NCBI GenBank assembly: GCA_033239525.1
Contig: BSYO01000004.1
Location: 25,210,037 to 25,274,036, forward strand
Direction of reading: 5' to 3'
Source of the DNA: Nepenthes gracilis
Lineage: Eukaryota; Streptophyta; Magnoliopsida; Caryophyllales; Nepenthaceae
Length of the DNA stretch: 64,000 nucleotides
Shown here one piece after another: positions 11,753 to 24,400 of the stretch (its first letter is position 1; every line of letters starts with the position of its first letter). The position numbers and the translations under genes were made by a program. The notes below the pieces were generated by a model, which saw only the letters and a list, made by a program, of their open reading frames with translations, did no database searches and was not told where the DNA came from.

Positions 11753-12218
11753 TGTTAAAAATATGTTCCATATGACGAGACATATAAATTATTAATTTAA
11801 TAAATTGATTAAATAAATATGATCATATTGATTTTATATAATAAAGAGAAATTTTTTAAAAGACACGTCCGTTTAAGACGTTTCATTTAATGAAAATGAT
11901 ATATTATTTTTCAATAAATATGTTATTTAGTAAATGGATATGTTTCTTTAAAATATAGCCGTCAAGCAAATGAATATTACTTCTCAATGATTATATCTAT
12001 TAATGAACTTCTATTGGGTAAAAGGACGGACATTTTATTAATTTAGAAATGATCACCTCTCTCTCTATAAAAGGACATCCTTGGCCATCACTTTAATACA
12101 CATAAAATTTGTATTACATTTCTATAAATCATAATAATAAGAGAGAGAAATCATTTCTCGATTTTTTGAGTTAAAAATTATTACGATTGTATATAAAAAT
12201 TTAATATTAATAAATACA
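11753..12218 (+). mobile_element. Candidate short LTR (copia-like ends) upstream of AMSH1
   Basis: The segment begins TGTTAAAAATATG after a purine-rich AGAGAGACTGGA and could end AATAAATACA at 12218. It has a TATA box two-thirds along (12066) followed by an AG-rich leader (AATAAGAGAGAGAAA), the usual order in a copia LTR. No target-site duplication is visible (CTGGA versus GGTAC). The alternative is that this is simply the AMSH1 promoter and first noncoding exon. Confidence 0.35.
12066..12074 (+). promoter_or_regulatory. TATA box, 400 bp upstream of the AMSH1 ATG
   Basis: CTCTATAAAAGGAC is a strong TATA match. It may be the AMSH1 core promoter, with transcription starting near 12100, or the promoter of the LTR-like segment that contains it. 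Both could be true. Confidence 0.5.
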
Positions 12219-12219
12219 G

Positions 12220-12313
12220 GTACGTAAATTTATTTTATAATTAATTAATTATTAAAAATTTATAATAATAAAGATTCTATAAATTAAAATTTTATATAAT
12301 TAAAGTTTCTTAG
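12220..12313 (+). other. Candidate 5'-UTR intron of AMSH1
   Basis: CAG|GTACGTAA at 12217-12227 is a near-ideal plant donor and TTTCTTAG|ACTGG ends at 12313. The 94 bp between are extremely AT-rich, as plant introns are, and the flanks are richer in GC. The donor overlaps the proposed end of the LTR-like segment. Confidence 0.35.
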
Positions 12314-12349
12314 ACTGGAATCCCAGATTTGCCCTAGCCCGAAAGCTAA

Positions 12350-12391
12350 ATGACCTCTTTGCTTCCGTCGCCTCCGTCTGTGCACCACTAG
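12350..12391 (+). CDS. Upstream ORF in the AMSH1 leader (13 codons)
   Basis: ATG at 12350 opens a short frame, MTSLLPSPPSVHH, ending at TAG 12389-12391. It lies 75 bp before the main start and in the same frame, so its stop also blocks any longer AMSH1 N-terminus. It could reduce translation of the main ORF; whether it is translated is unknown. Confidence 0.35.
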   Translation: MTSLLPSPPSVHH

Positions 12392-12466
12392 GTCGCCATT
12401 GACGAGGCTTCGTTGTGCTTCACCCTGGAAAAGGGAGGTCCGACTTTATCAAGCGATCGGAAGAAG

Positions 12467-15400
12467 ATGAGATCGTCTTCAGGACGGACAAACATTGCTG
12501 CCAGTGCCCAGAAACTCGATGTTGACAATCGTATATCTCTGCGTATCTACTATCGCATCGCCCATAATGTCCTCAGACAGGTCACTCCTCCCTCTTTCCG
12601 CCTCACATTTCGTGTACAGATTACTTACTATTATTTATGTATTACTATGAATTATTTGAGTCCGATGTTCTGATTGATCAGTCCTGGATACTTCTGTCGT
12701 ATGAGTTGTTCATAGATAGCTGATTAAGTGGAACTGAAATCCAAGCGCTCCTGATTTCAAGTACTGAATTCACTAGAGAAATCGAGCTTGTTACTTTCTG
12801 GATTCATCCAAAGTCAGATGAATAGTTGGGAAGGGAAAAGGAGCAAGAGAAGAAAGTTGTTGTCGTTTCTTATCCTTTCTGCTATTTTTATTAGGAAGAA
12901 AGACAAGGGAAAGGGACTGGACATTTTGATTTGTCATTTTGCACCTTTTTAGGTTAACCCTGTGGCTCAATTTTTTATCTGTGGTTGGTTTCTACAGTAA
13001 TTGTAAAATTGCGAGGACGATCGTTTTTCTTCTATTGTTCTCAATCCCATTGATTTGGAAGGGATATAAAGGGAAATCATTATGGAAGGGATTCAAAGGG
13101 ACATGTTCCAATTTTTGTTAAAAATGGTAGAGGGAGTAAGCAAGGAGGATGGGGAGGGAAAACTTTATTTGTTGTTGAAGTAAAAGGTCATTGATGAGGA
13201 CGAAGTGTTTATCCCTCTTTTTTGTTGTCATTCTCCAAGTTTCTTCATCTTTTGGTTGTGGGAATCACTCAATAATTTTTAATCTCCTGTCCACTTTCCC
13301 TGGCTAATGGCTTAGAATATGCTGGACAAGATAGTGTCGGAACTGCTCTCAAGGAGGTGTGGGTGTTGAATTGGGTGATAAAGAAAGAAAACTTTATCAA
13401 ATAATTGCCATCACTGCTTTGTTTGAATAAATTAAATAAATATAGTTAGATGCACGACATATATAGAGCAGTAAGAAGGAACAGGGAGAGAGAAGAAACA
13501 CGAGCACCCCGGAGTACTAAGAGTAGGATTTAGTGAACTAATTTACTATGTAACAAGCAAATTATAATGGTGGTTTTTCACCCACCAGGTGCTGCTCGTT
13601 CTAACCACACCTTGTTGATTTACTAGCTACACTAGGCACCTTGTCCATTGATATTTTCAGGATAAACCTCAACACAATCAAGCTAGGCTGAATACCAGTG
13701 ATTTCGGTTGCCCACACCTGCCACCCACTTTAGTTTATTTAACCTGATACAATTGTTGATAATGAAAACAATGTCTCAAAGATAGATATACAATGTTCAC
13801 TTATACCCAGTTAAAAATCAAGGTAGAAACGTAATCCTCCTATCTTATTTATCAAAATGTCTCTCAATTGAAGACTCAAAGCAAGCAACCCAACTCTCTC
13901 TATCTTGAAAAATGTATAACGAGTAAGAACAAGGACTTGCTATCTTCTCCTTTTCAAAATCTGAAGCCAATTTAGCGTGTTCATTACTTGTATATATTTC
14001 AGAAACTTTCAACTGCCATTTAATTTTCATGAGTGAAGATTTTAAGATTTTTTCAGTTTTAAAGACTACATAATATTAAAGACTTGGAATATAGAGATGA
14101 AGATAGGAAATATTGGATGCTATTGAAATTCATATTTTTATCTGCCAATGACTAAGGGAGTTGCTTCCTAGTCTATCGAGTCAGCTTGCATAATGTACTG
14201 GAAGCTTTTGGCTTCTTGCATTTTGTGAGTTGCTTGCTGATGTCAGCTAGCGTGCTTGTTGCACTGAGATGACATTTTCCAACTTATTCCATATGTGATT
14301 TCTTTGAGCTTCTATGATGATTATTGGAGTAAATACTGTGGACTATTTTAACAATGCCACTAGATGCTTCCTTGGTCCTTCAATCCTTAGCTGAGCTCTA
14401 ATTGATCCAAGGAATTTGAACTAATATAGCTTGGGAATATGGTCTTCAATATGTTGAGTCCTCATCTTTGAAACGCTGCTTCAATATCCTAAGCACTTCC
14501 ATGAAAGTCACAGGCTCCATGTATGCCATTAATTTAATTTATCATCGTGTTCTTATCATCAAAACTTTGGTCTCATGACCTATGGGGTCAGTAGGTTCTA
14601 TCGACCGCCTAACTCCCCTTCCCCTCTCCATTGTCAAAATAAAAAGAAAGGAATCCTTAAAAGTTTCATGGATCTTTCTTTCATGTTTCCACCAATATAG
14701 AGCTTTGAAGGGTTTGTTTACAATTGGATATATACGTGCATGAATGACATTTTTGTGCCACAAATCTCTGCTATGCACTTGTAGATAAGTTCAAATGATC
14801 GCTGCTAATTGAAATCCATCTGTTAACACATATAAGGCAGACTGAGCTAATGGATACTGCAGACATGGCAAGGTCTTGTGACGATTTCTATCAAAGGCAC
14901 TACCTTTGTCTGATACTGGGCAAGACCTAATTTAACCCTGTCAGAAGATTAAATTTTGATACTTACAAAAATTGTGCTGAAGCCAGGCTGGACCTAAGGA
15001 GAGAAAAGGATCATAGTTGGGGTTTATGTTAAACTTGGAATATGACATAGTGCTTAGTTGATCCTCTCACCTATATTCAACAAATGACCTTGGTGATGAA
15101 GTGGCAAAACTGGCATTAGTACAATCTTAGTGTTTGGTTCATAACTGGACTATGGCACATTCTTTTGCCTTTGCAAAATATACTCTTGAGCGGTAGCACG
15201 TTACATATGGCATCCCTGTGCCGAAATGAATTTGGTCCGAGGGCTATGTTTGTTCAATGAAAATGCATTCAAGCAATAATGTGCTACATAGTTAAGCACA
15301 ATAAGATTATTGCCAAGCACTATAAGCTTACACTTCTCATGACCTATTTTAGCTAACAAAAGCATTTTGATTTCTTGCCCCATGAAGTTCACTGGAAACA

Positions 15401-18400
15401 CCATTCCCCAAACAATGTACCAAAGATTTTTTGGTCATTTGTACTTAGAACAAAGAACCAAAAGTTCTAATTCAAAAGCACATATCCAAGTTTAGAATCC
15501 TTAGCAATCACTAGATCTGGTCAAACACAGCCTTAAATCCAAACCACTATATTTCTCCTTATTTACTGAGTAAGTTTAAGCTATCAAATTTCACATACCA
15601 AATTATCCTTAAAATTCAAGCCTGCCTTGCCTTTGAGTAGTACTAAGTTGACCTATTCCAATATAAGGGTACATATGTGTTGCAACTTGCAACTATAAAT
15701 TGGAGCGCAGTGAAACCTATAATAAGCTGCATAACTCCAATCACAAAGCTTCAAACATCTGGAATTTTGACGACTTATTTACCCATCAGATCAAACTCCA
15801 AATTTACTAAATTGGTCCAAAAGCCCCTGTAATCAGTATATAGGTGACCTGATAATTGAATTAGGTGCTGTCATAGGTGAAAAATGGTCCAAATGAAAAT
15901 TTGACTCAAACCTCTCCTTATACTGTCTACAAACTAACTAGATGTAACATAAAAAAATTTAGTAGGGTCATTAATTCATATCCCAAATGTGAATATTTTA
16001 CACAATTATTAAGTTTCAATTTTGTCTGAATTCACTCAAATTTCAAAATTTCTCCAACAAATTCAGACTAACAGAAAACACTAAATATTCGTTCCCTAAG
16101 AAACTTCAAACTTAACTCTAGATGTACGAGCCCCTTGATCCCTTAAAGAGTATGTGGGGTGCTTGACAAGTAAAATTAGCTGCAGCTCACAATCTGAAGA
16201 ATACTATTTTGCCCCATATCTAATCACTACTTGATTGTTGAAATTAATAGGCCTTTATTATTTTGAATAAAAACCTAAACATGTGAAATATATAGGTGAA
16301 GTCTTGTTCCCTAATGAATTGTATGTTTACATTTACGATGCAGGTAGACTTGATTGTATGATGTATCTTCATTGACGTCAAGGACTGGGTTTTTACTGAC
16401 AAAAGGAATATTTTTTAGAATACACTTATCACGTGGATGAGGCGTGTTTACTAACAAAGGAATATTTTTTAGAATCCACTTATCACGTGGATGAGGCCTA
16501 TAATATTTTATATTATTTCATGCATCCCCGTAAAGAATTGATCAGTAATCCACAATCTCTCTCATGGAATATGAAAAGGGTGACTTAGTTTATAAGGCTT
16601 CCTAAAGACAAATACAAATAAATTCCTGAAGCAATGGTACAATTTTGTTGGCCTTAAGGCTTTGTTTCTTATTAGACTTATTCTTTTCAGCTCTTATAGT
16701 TTTACCACTCAGGTTCTCTTTTGCCTCTTGAAAATCTTGCTACTTAAAATTTCAGATTTTATTTTCCAGGATTCAGTTTCTGTTACTTATCATACAATTT
16801 CAGCCCAAATAGAGTATGAGTACCTCTTAAATTTTTGTATTTAATGTTTTCTACTCTTAAAATTTTTGGATTCTTTTTTTTTTTTTCAGACTTACGAGAG
16901 AACAAAGCCTAAATGTTTATATATGTTCTAATTTCATACATATAGGTGGAAATATTATCAAAATTCCATGAAATTAGTTAAGATAATTCCCATTTAATGA
17001 TCCTAAATCTTTGCTGCCATTACATTGGAGCACAAGCTTGATTAAGGAGTCTGTTTGCCTCTATAAGTGGTTTATCACACATTTGGTCCATTAAAAGTTT
17101 CTGATTCAATTGAGGAAGCCTAAAATCCCTCTATGTTTAGTATTTTTCTGTAAGTTATGTTGATACAATCATGTTATGTGATGAAATTAGACAGCAAAAA
17201 ATTGTCAACTTTTGATTGGATATGGATTTGTTTGTTCGACCTGTTCTTCATTGTTTAGCGATCAACATTTCTTTAAATTTGTGAATTGATGAGCAATTAT
17301 GTCCTCCCTTCTTCCAATGTTGATTTCCTTTTTCAAAGTTAGGTTTCCAATTTTTAATATTATCTAGACATTTTGCAGGCTGATATATTCCGATCTGAGA
17401 AAAATGTGATAGATTTGTACATTATGCTCCTGAGATTTTCAAGGTGAGAAAACACTGAACTGTTAATGTTCCTGTGTTTATACGTATTTCATAGAATATT
17501 GTCATACTAGAGCAGCATTATGGGTTATGCAAAGGGAATGTGGTGGGATTAGATTAAATCTCTGAGTTATTTTTCTTTTCTTTTTGTTTTTTCTCCCTCT
17601 TTTATCTAAAAAACTAGCTGATTCCTAATCATTTTGTAAGCAAGATATTGTTTTCTCCTTGTTTCAGTTTGATAAGTGAGACTATTCCACGCCATCGAGA
17701 TTATAGAGCATCTCCACCTATAAAAAAGAGTTCTTTGAGGAAGGTTATACTCATGTACCTTTCTCTTTTATTGTGAAATGAGCTACTTTTTTAATCTTTG
17801 AGCACATCCGTAGCCAAAATTAGTTTAAGTTGTGTTTGTTTTCTGATATTCAAATCCATGTAGCAATTGTTAAATGCACTGAATGAACTGGAGGAGTTGA
17901 AACCAGTGGTCAAGCAGAAGATTGATGAATTGGACCGAAATCATGCGCATCAAGTAAATGGGTGGACGCACATGAATAGCGATGATTCTGTTACTTCTAT
18001 TGACATGCCTGCCAACAAAAAGCAACCTTTCACTAATAATCAATTAGTCAAGGTAACTTTTGTGTTTAGTTTCTCCTGTAATCCCCAAACTGTAGTCTGC
18101 CTAGTGCAGTTTCTGCTGAAATCTTGATTAGGAGGTAACTGCCATCTTTTATGATAGGGGCATGCAATGTTTGGTCCAAGCTGTAGTACTACACTGATAG
18201 ACAATTGCAGTGCAGTTTCTAATATTAAAATGTGGTGCTATTTGAAAAGTTCCATCACAATTGAAGGGTACTTGTAGTTTTGCCACAAACTGTCATAGAA
18301 ATTGTTCTATACTTAAAACCATTATATGTATGTATAAATACACACTTTATGCTATTGGTTTGAACAATTTTAAACATTGAGGTAATAGTGATGCACAATG

Positions 18401-21400
18401 TTCTAGCAGTTATATAGATAAAACCAATGCATTATTTTAATAGGTTTCAACTTTTTGGGTTTTAAAGATTTGTATAAGTTATACCTTTTGTTATTACTTT
18501 GTGGAAAATCGTTAGATTTGAAATGCTGGAGGACTTGCATTACTTGTCAGGAATATGATTTAATCAAAAAAAATTGCAAAGAATTGAAGGATGAAATAGA
18601 AAAATAGAATAGGCTGAACCACATGCCAAAACACAATTTTGCAGTTTGGGAAGCCTTGCAGTGAGGTTTGCTCTGTCGAATTTTGGCCTTTATACGTTGA
18701 AAGACTAAGCCATATTGTATTGTGCACACCCCTATTATACGATACTTTTGACTCTTGACATGACTATTGATATTTGCCGATCCACGTAGTTTTTTGATTT
18801 CATGTAGTGACCTACATCTGGTAGGTATCTGCCGCAGTTGCACGAGATTCTATATATGAAGGTTCAAAGACTCAGCAGAGGTTGCACACAGGGCCAGTGG
18901 AACAGCAATTTCAGAGACTGTAAGGCAGCTGATCTTTGTGGAGATATATTGTGAACAATATTTGTTTAGAAACTTACTCCACCTTGTTTTAGTATATACC
19001 TTATGCATTAGTGTGATGAGAATGGACTAGTTTGTGCCTTTCTTCTAGACCTGGCTTTGGCTGCTTTTTATGACATTTGAGCTTCAAAACTGTATTGCTG
19101 TTGTAAAACCACAAACTAATTTTACATCTGCAAGGAACCTAACTTGCATTTCACCATTGAACCCTCTCACATTTTCCTTTATGTGACATGCCATAAGCCA
19201 TATGTATTTGGTATACCTTATTTCTAGTTTAGAAGGATTTTGTTATAAGCTACCTTGTTTTATAGGAGATAAAATGTGCAATGCCTGCATAGACTATATG
19301 TGTAGATTATTATGTTTTCTCTCATTCCCTTAAGGATAGCTTTGGTCCAAGGGTAAAGGTGTTTTATAGTGGCTTAGAGGTCATAGGTTTAAACCAGATA
19401 AACGGTCTCTATGTAATGTGAGGAAGGCTGTGTGCTTCTAACTCTTCCAAAAGCCTTCATAAATCTGTCTTTTTATATTTAACTAAAACGCTGCTTTAAA
19501 TAAGATGTGGCCTTACCTTGAATTTTTATATGAAAGTTTGATGCATGTAAAGTGATCATCCTCCACTATTTTGAGGATGTCATTCATTTTGTAGAAGCTA
19601 GCGTACTTTGCTTTCCTCTAATAGGTTAACTAGGTATGCAGATCAAATAGGTACAAGTAGACATGACTTTGTTTGCACAAAATATGCGCTTGAGTAAGCA
19701 AAGACTGAATTATGCAAAAGGACTTCGATTGTCTTATAAAATTTAAAATTGTTGGGATTCAGTTATTCTTTTTGCAAAGGACTATATCCCCTGATTCTAG
19801 TAAACTCAAAAGGATTTTAGTCCAAAGGTAGCTGCCTTTTTCTTCAATGAGATTCAAGCATAGTGGATATAGTAGTTGTCTCATGCGCTTGGACACCTTT
19901 TTTTCTTGCTGCAATTAACCATTTTGACTCTTGTTTAAGATCGCTGCAAAGGGCATTATTTGTATGTTTGACGCTGAAAAGGCATACTACCATGTTGATT
20001 GGGAATTTCTTTGTTGTATTTCTGTAAGGATAAGGCATAGTGAAAAATAATTGGATTGAATAGGTGCATTCTGATGCCAAAATTTTCCATAATATTAATG
20101 GTGAGCCTGAACTCAGAGGGCTTTTTGCTTTTTCCTGGGGTCTTTGCTAAGGGGACTTGCTTCTCTCCTTGATGTTCTGAGTAAATTTTTGACAAAGATT
20201 GTGAGAGTAGATTTCTCAAAAGGGCTTCGGAGTTGGGGGACTCAGGGATGAGGTGGTCTCCATTTTTTACACTTAATGTTAACTGATGGCATTCTACTGT
20301 TGTGCGATGCTACAGTCTCAAATATGTTGTGTTTGTAACGTATCCTTCTGGCAATTGGAGCATCAATTAGCATTTAAATGAACTTGGAACATGAGTTGAT
20401 TCCTTTTGGAGAAGTGGCAAGATTTGGGATAGATTTTGGGTTGCTAGCTAGGCTCTTTTCCAATAAAAACACATGGATTTTTCTTTTGGAGCAAAAAGCA
20501 CTGATGTCATTGTAGGATCCGGTAATTGAGAACTTTGAAAATGGGCTCTCAGCATGGAAATGATAGTACTTCCGAAAGGGGCATGTTAATGTTGGTACAA
20601 GCAACCTGCCAAGTCTTCCCACCTATTTTTGTTGTTGTTCCCTATGCCGTCCTCTATTTAGGTGAGAATAAAAAATGGTGGGCATTTCTTTGTGGAGTGG
20701 CGATGACCAATCATTGAAGTATCATTTAGTTAGCAGTGTGTTGTTACACTTCCAATTCATGGTTGACCCAGAATTTAGGATTTTTGAGTTATTAACTGAT
20801 CTTACTAAGGAATAGGTTATGGAGGTTTCCTGTAGAGAAGAAAGCTTTTTGGAGGGTAGTTATTGAAGCAAAGTATGGTTCTGCTATTTATGTTGGTTAC
20901 CTAAATTGTTGATATGACTGCTGGCTTCTCTTTCTGGAATCATATATATTTAAGGATAGGCACATTTTGTTCAGTTTATTCTGTTTGTTGTTGGTTTTGG
21001 ATTCTTTGTCGAATTCCGGTCTAGTTGATGGTTCAATGGTTGTTCTTGTGGGAGATGTTTCTGAGTTATTTAGCCATGCATCAAATCCAAATATGTTTGT
21101 GAATAATTATTTGCAATTGCGATGGATTTATGATGTCCCCATTGCAGTTCTATTTTAATTTGATTTTGCTATTGTGAAGAGATTACGGTAGAGCTTCAAA
21201 CCACTTAATATACTACAGGGGGCTGCATTAACTTTGGGAATGAGAGAATTTCCTGGGGCCTGAATAGATATGGCTTCTTACTACTATTCTCTAGAGAATG
21301 GCAGGAATGGATTATCAATGTGAATTGATACTCTGGAATGCTGGGACCTCCCCAAATTTTTTCCAGTTTGGGTAGCATGTTGGGGACTTAATCTGATGAT

Positions 21401-24400
21401 GCATAATCTTCAGAAGAGAAGTTCTCATTGGTTTTCTTCATTGTAGAGCATTACTGCTGCATGGGCATCCAATGGGTACAATATGGTACAGATATATGGC
21501 AATGTGACGTTGGATAAACCTTACAATCTTAGGCAACTCAAAATAATTCAATTCCAATCTGACAAAATAGTAAAACATGTGGACTTGTGGAGTTTATAGA
21601 GATTTCTGAACTTGGTCTCTGTACTTCCTAAACACTAATGAAATTCCAGATAAAATGATAATCAAAATGAAAAAAAAAAGGTTTAAGTAATACAAATACA
21701 GGCTTGTCCTATGCCTATGTGATGGTATGTTGTAATTCTTCAGTCTTGTGTCATTCTCCATCCTCCGAAAAAGAGTTAACCTCAAATGTCAAAAGGTAGA
21801 AACAAGGTCTGAAGATGGAAGTTTGCAACTTCGATTGTGCATTTGTACTATGCTCCTTGCTGATACGTCATACTGTAGGAGTGCTGTTGAGGACATCCAA
21901 GCAGTGTATCACAAATATGTAGATTACAAACTATAAAGTATGGACACAGACACGGAACACGGACACGATATAACACCGACATGCTGACATATTATTTTAT
22001 AAAAATCAAGGATATAACACGTTGGGGGTACGTAAACTAAAATTATGATTTATAATTTTTTTAATTGATAAATACTAAAATTATGGTTTATAATTTTATA
22101 CTTAATTTGTGGGTTATTACTTTCATGTGTGATTAAAAAAATTAAATCATTACTCCACCAAAGATCAGCTGTGTTATCGCATTTATTTATTTTATCTCCG
22201 TATTCGTCTTATCTTTCTCGAATCTTAACTCTATATCTTATAAAAATTTGGTGAAAAAAAAGCGTTACCTACCACAAAAGAAGAAGTTTCTCTTGACTAA
22301 TATTCCCGGGGAGTAGAGACTATTGATAGAAATAAAAAAAAGAAGTACTGTTTTAAGTTTTTAAAATTATAAAACAGCCTACATTTTTTAAAATTTATTA
22401 AATGGCTCATAATTTTTTTAAAATTATGAAATTACTCAAAGTGTCCAAAACGTGTCCAAGATATGTCAGGATGTGCCCGGAGCATGTTAGGAATGTGTTA
22501 GACAAAAAAAATAAATTAACACGTGTCGGAGTGTGTTCGATACATGTCGGACACCGACACTTTGGGCCCAAAAGAATGTCTGTTGGACACCGGCATTTTG
22601 ACCCCGAAAGAGTGTCTGTGCTTCCTAAACACGTCGAATGTTGACACTTTGAGCCCAAAAGAGCGTCCGTGCTTCCTAGATCACAAACATAGCATCGAAT
22701 TAGGAAGCAAATGCCACTAATAGTGAGACTATGACAGAAAAAGAATTAAAGGTCTGCACAACCCTATAGTGGAATCCAAAGATACTGCAATGGTGTTGGT
22801 TAGGATCTAGTCCAAGATTTGCAACCATCGAATCCGGAAGCAAATGCCACCAATAGTGAGACTCTGACAGAAAAAGAATTAAAGGTTTGCACAACCCTAT
22901 AGTGGAATCCAAAGATACTGCAATGGTGTTGGTTAGGATCTAGTCCAAGATTTGCAACCACCTTCTTGGACATCATATTGAGTTCTGAAGCAATCTCAAC
23001 AATGGCATGCACATGGTGTGGTAGAATCTTTGGGAACAATAAATTTCCATATTTGAACACGACAGAAAGTGTTGGTATAGGGGAAAACTTTTTCCCCTTT
23101 GTGTTTGTTACGTGCTTGATAAGGAGGCCACAAAAAGTAGTTTCTTTCTCTCTTCATCACTGCCTGAATAGTCATATCCGTTACTATCTGGTCCTCTGGC
23201 ACTCTTGCCCCCTTGTCTGATTTGTCTTGCTTACTATTAGTCTTCTCAGGCTCAAGAACATTCAAGTGATTCCTTTTTGGACAGTTGCGATAACATGTCC
23301 CTTGTGGATAAATTCTAGCACTCAATAGTTTTCTTATGGCCAACTTGTGGAGCATGTGCAGAAACAGCTTGTGGCTCGTTAACTTCACATTGATATTAAT
23401 CCCTTTGTTAAATATACATGCAAAGGATCCGTATAGGTACATAGATATGAATTAGGAATTTGCAGGTTCAAATTCAGTTTCCCTTCTCAACCTGCCAATA
23501 TATGTAATTACATGCTGGCGTCATGCTCATTATACTGACATGGGGTTGCCAACTTTTAAAATTTGTCGGCGTCGTTAATGACCATATTCTTTAGTACAAG
23601 GGTTTGCAGCCTTGTGTATTATTGTTCATTCCCACCCATGATTATATTGCACAAATTTTGAATTAAGTACTCTTTGAGTAATTCCACCAAATACTTGCAT
23701 CCTTACGCCAGTCACAACTCAAATAACCTATTATTAGCTATAACTCCATGATAATTTAATATACTCTCAATTTGATCATAGAATGAAATATCAGCCAATA
23801 TGCAAACCATCGAAAAATATATAGGTGCTTTTGGCCTCCCTGATACCGATTTTTTCTGATATAACAATAAAAATCATGATATGTCAGCCGATACACCATA
23901 TATTTTTTGATATTTTTAGCCAATATTTTCCCTTAGGTTTCTTTTCATTAGTAAAAATTCACTTGTGTTTGGTACCGAAATTTATCACATGATATTGGCG
24001 ATTCCAATATGTTCGCCATCAACACCGATAAGTTAGTAGGATCCATTTTCCCATTAAATTCAGGTGGATAAATCCAGAACCCATTATTTTTCTTAGCGTA
24101 TGGGAAAATGTTACCTTAGGCAGCATAATTATAGTAGCCCCAATAGAAGCTGCAGCTGCATCAATGGTCCTTTTGCTTTTTTTTTTTCCCATTCAATCTA
24201 CTCTTAAAGCCTTCAAATTTTAGTTCAAAGTTTCCATGAGTGTCCTTTTGATGGCAGAATTGCTGGTCCATTTGTTCAATTTGTTGCTGAAGCCATTGTT
24301 TAATTTACTCCTTCCAATCAGTGATTTGCTTATTCCATTTATATTACTTGCCGACACTACTTTGAATTGATTCTGGTTGTTCTTTAGTGATGACCTCGGT

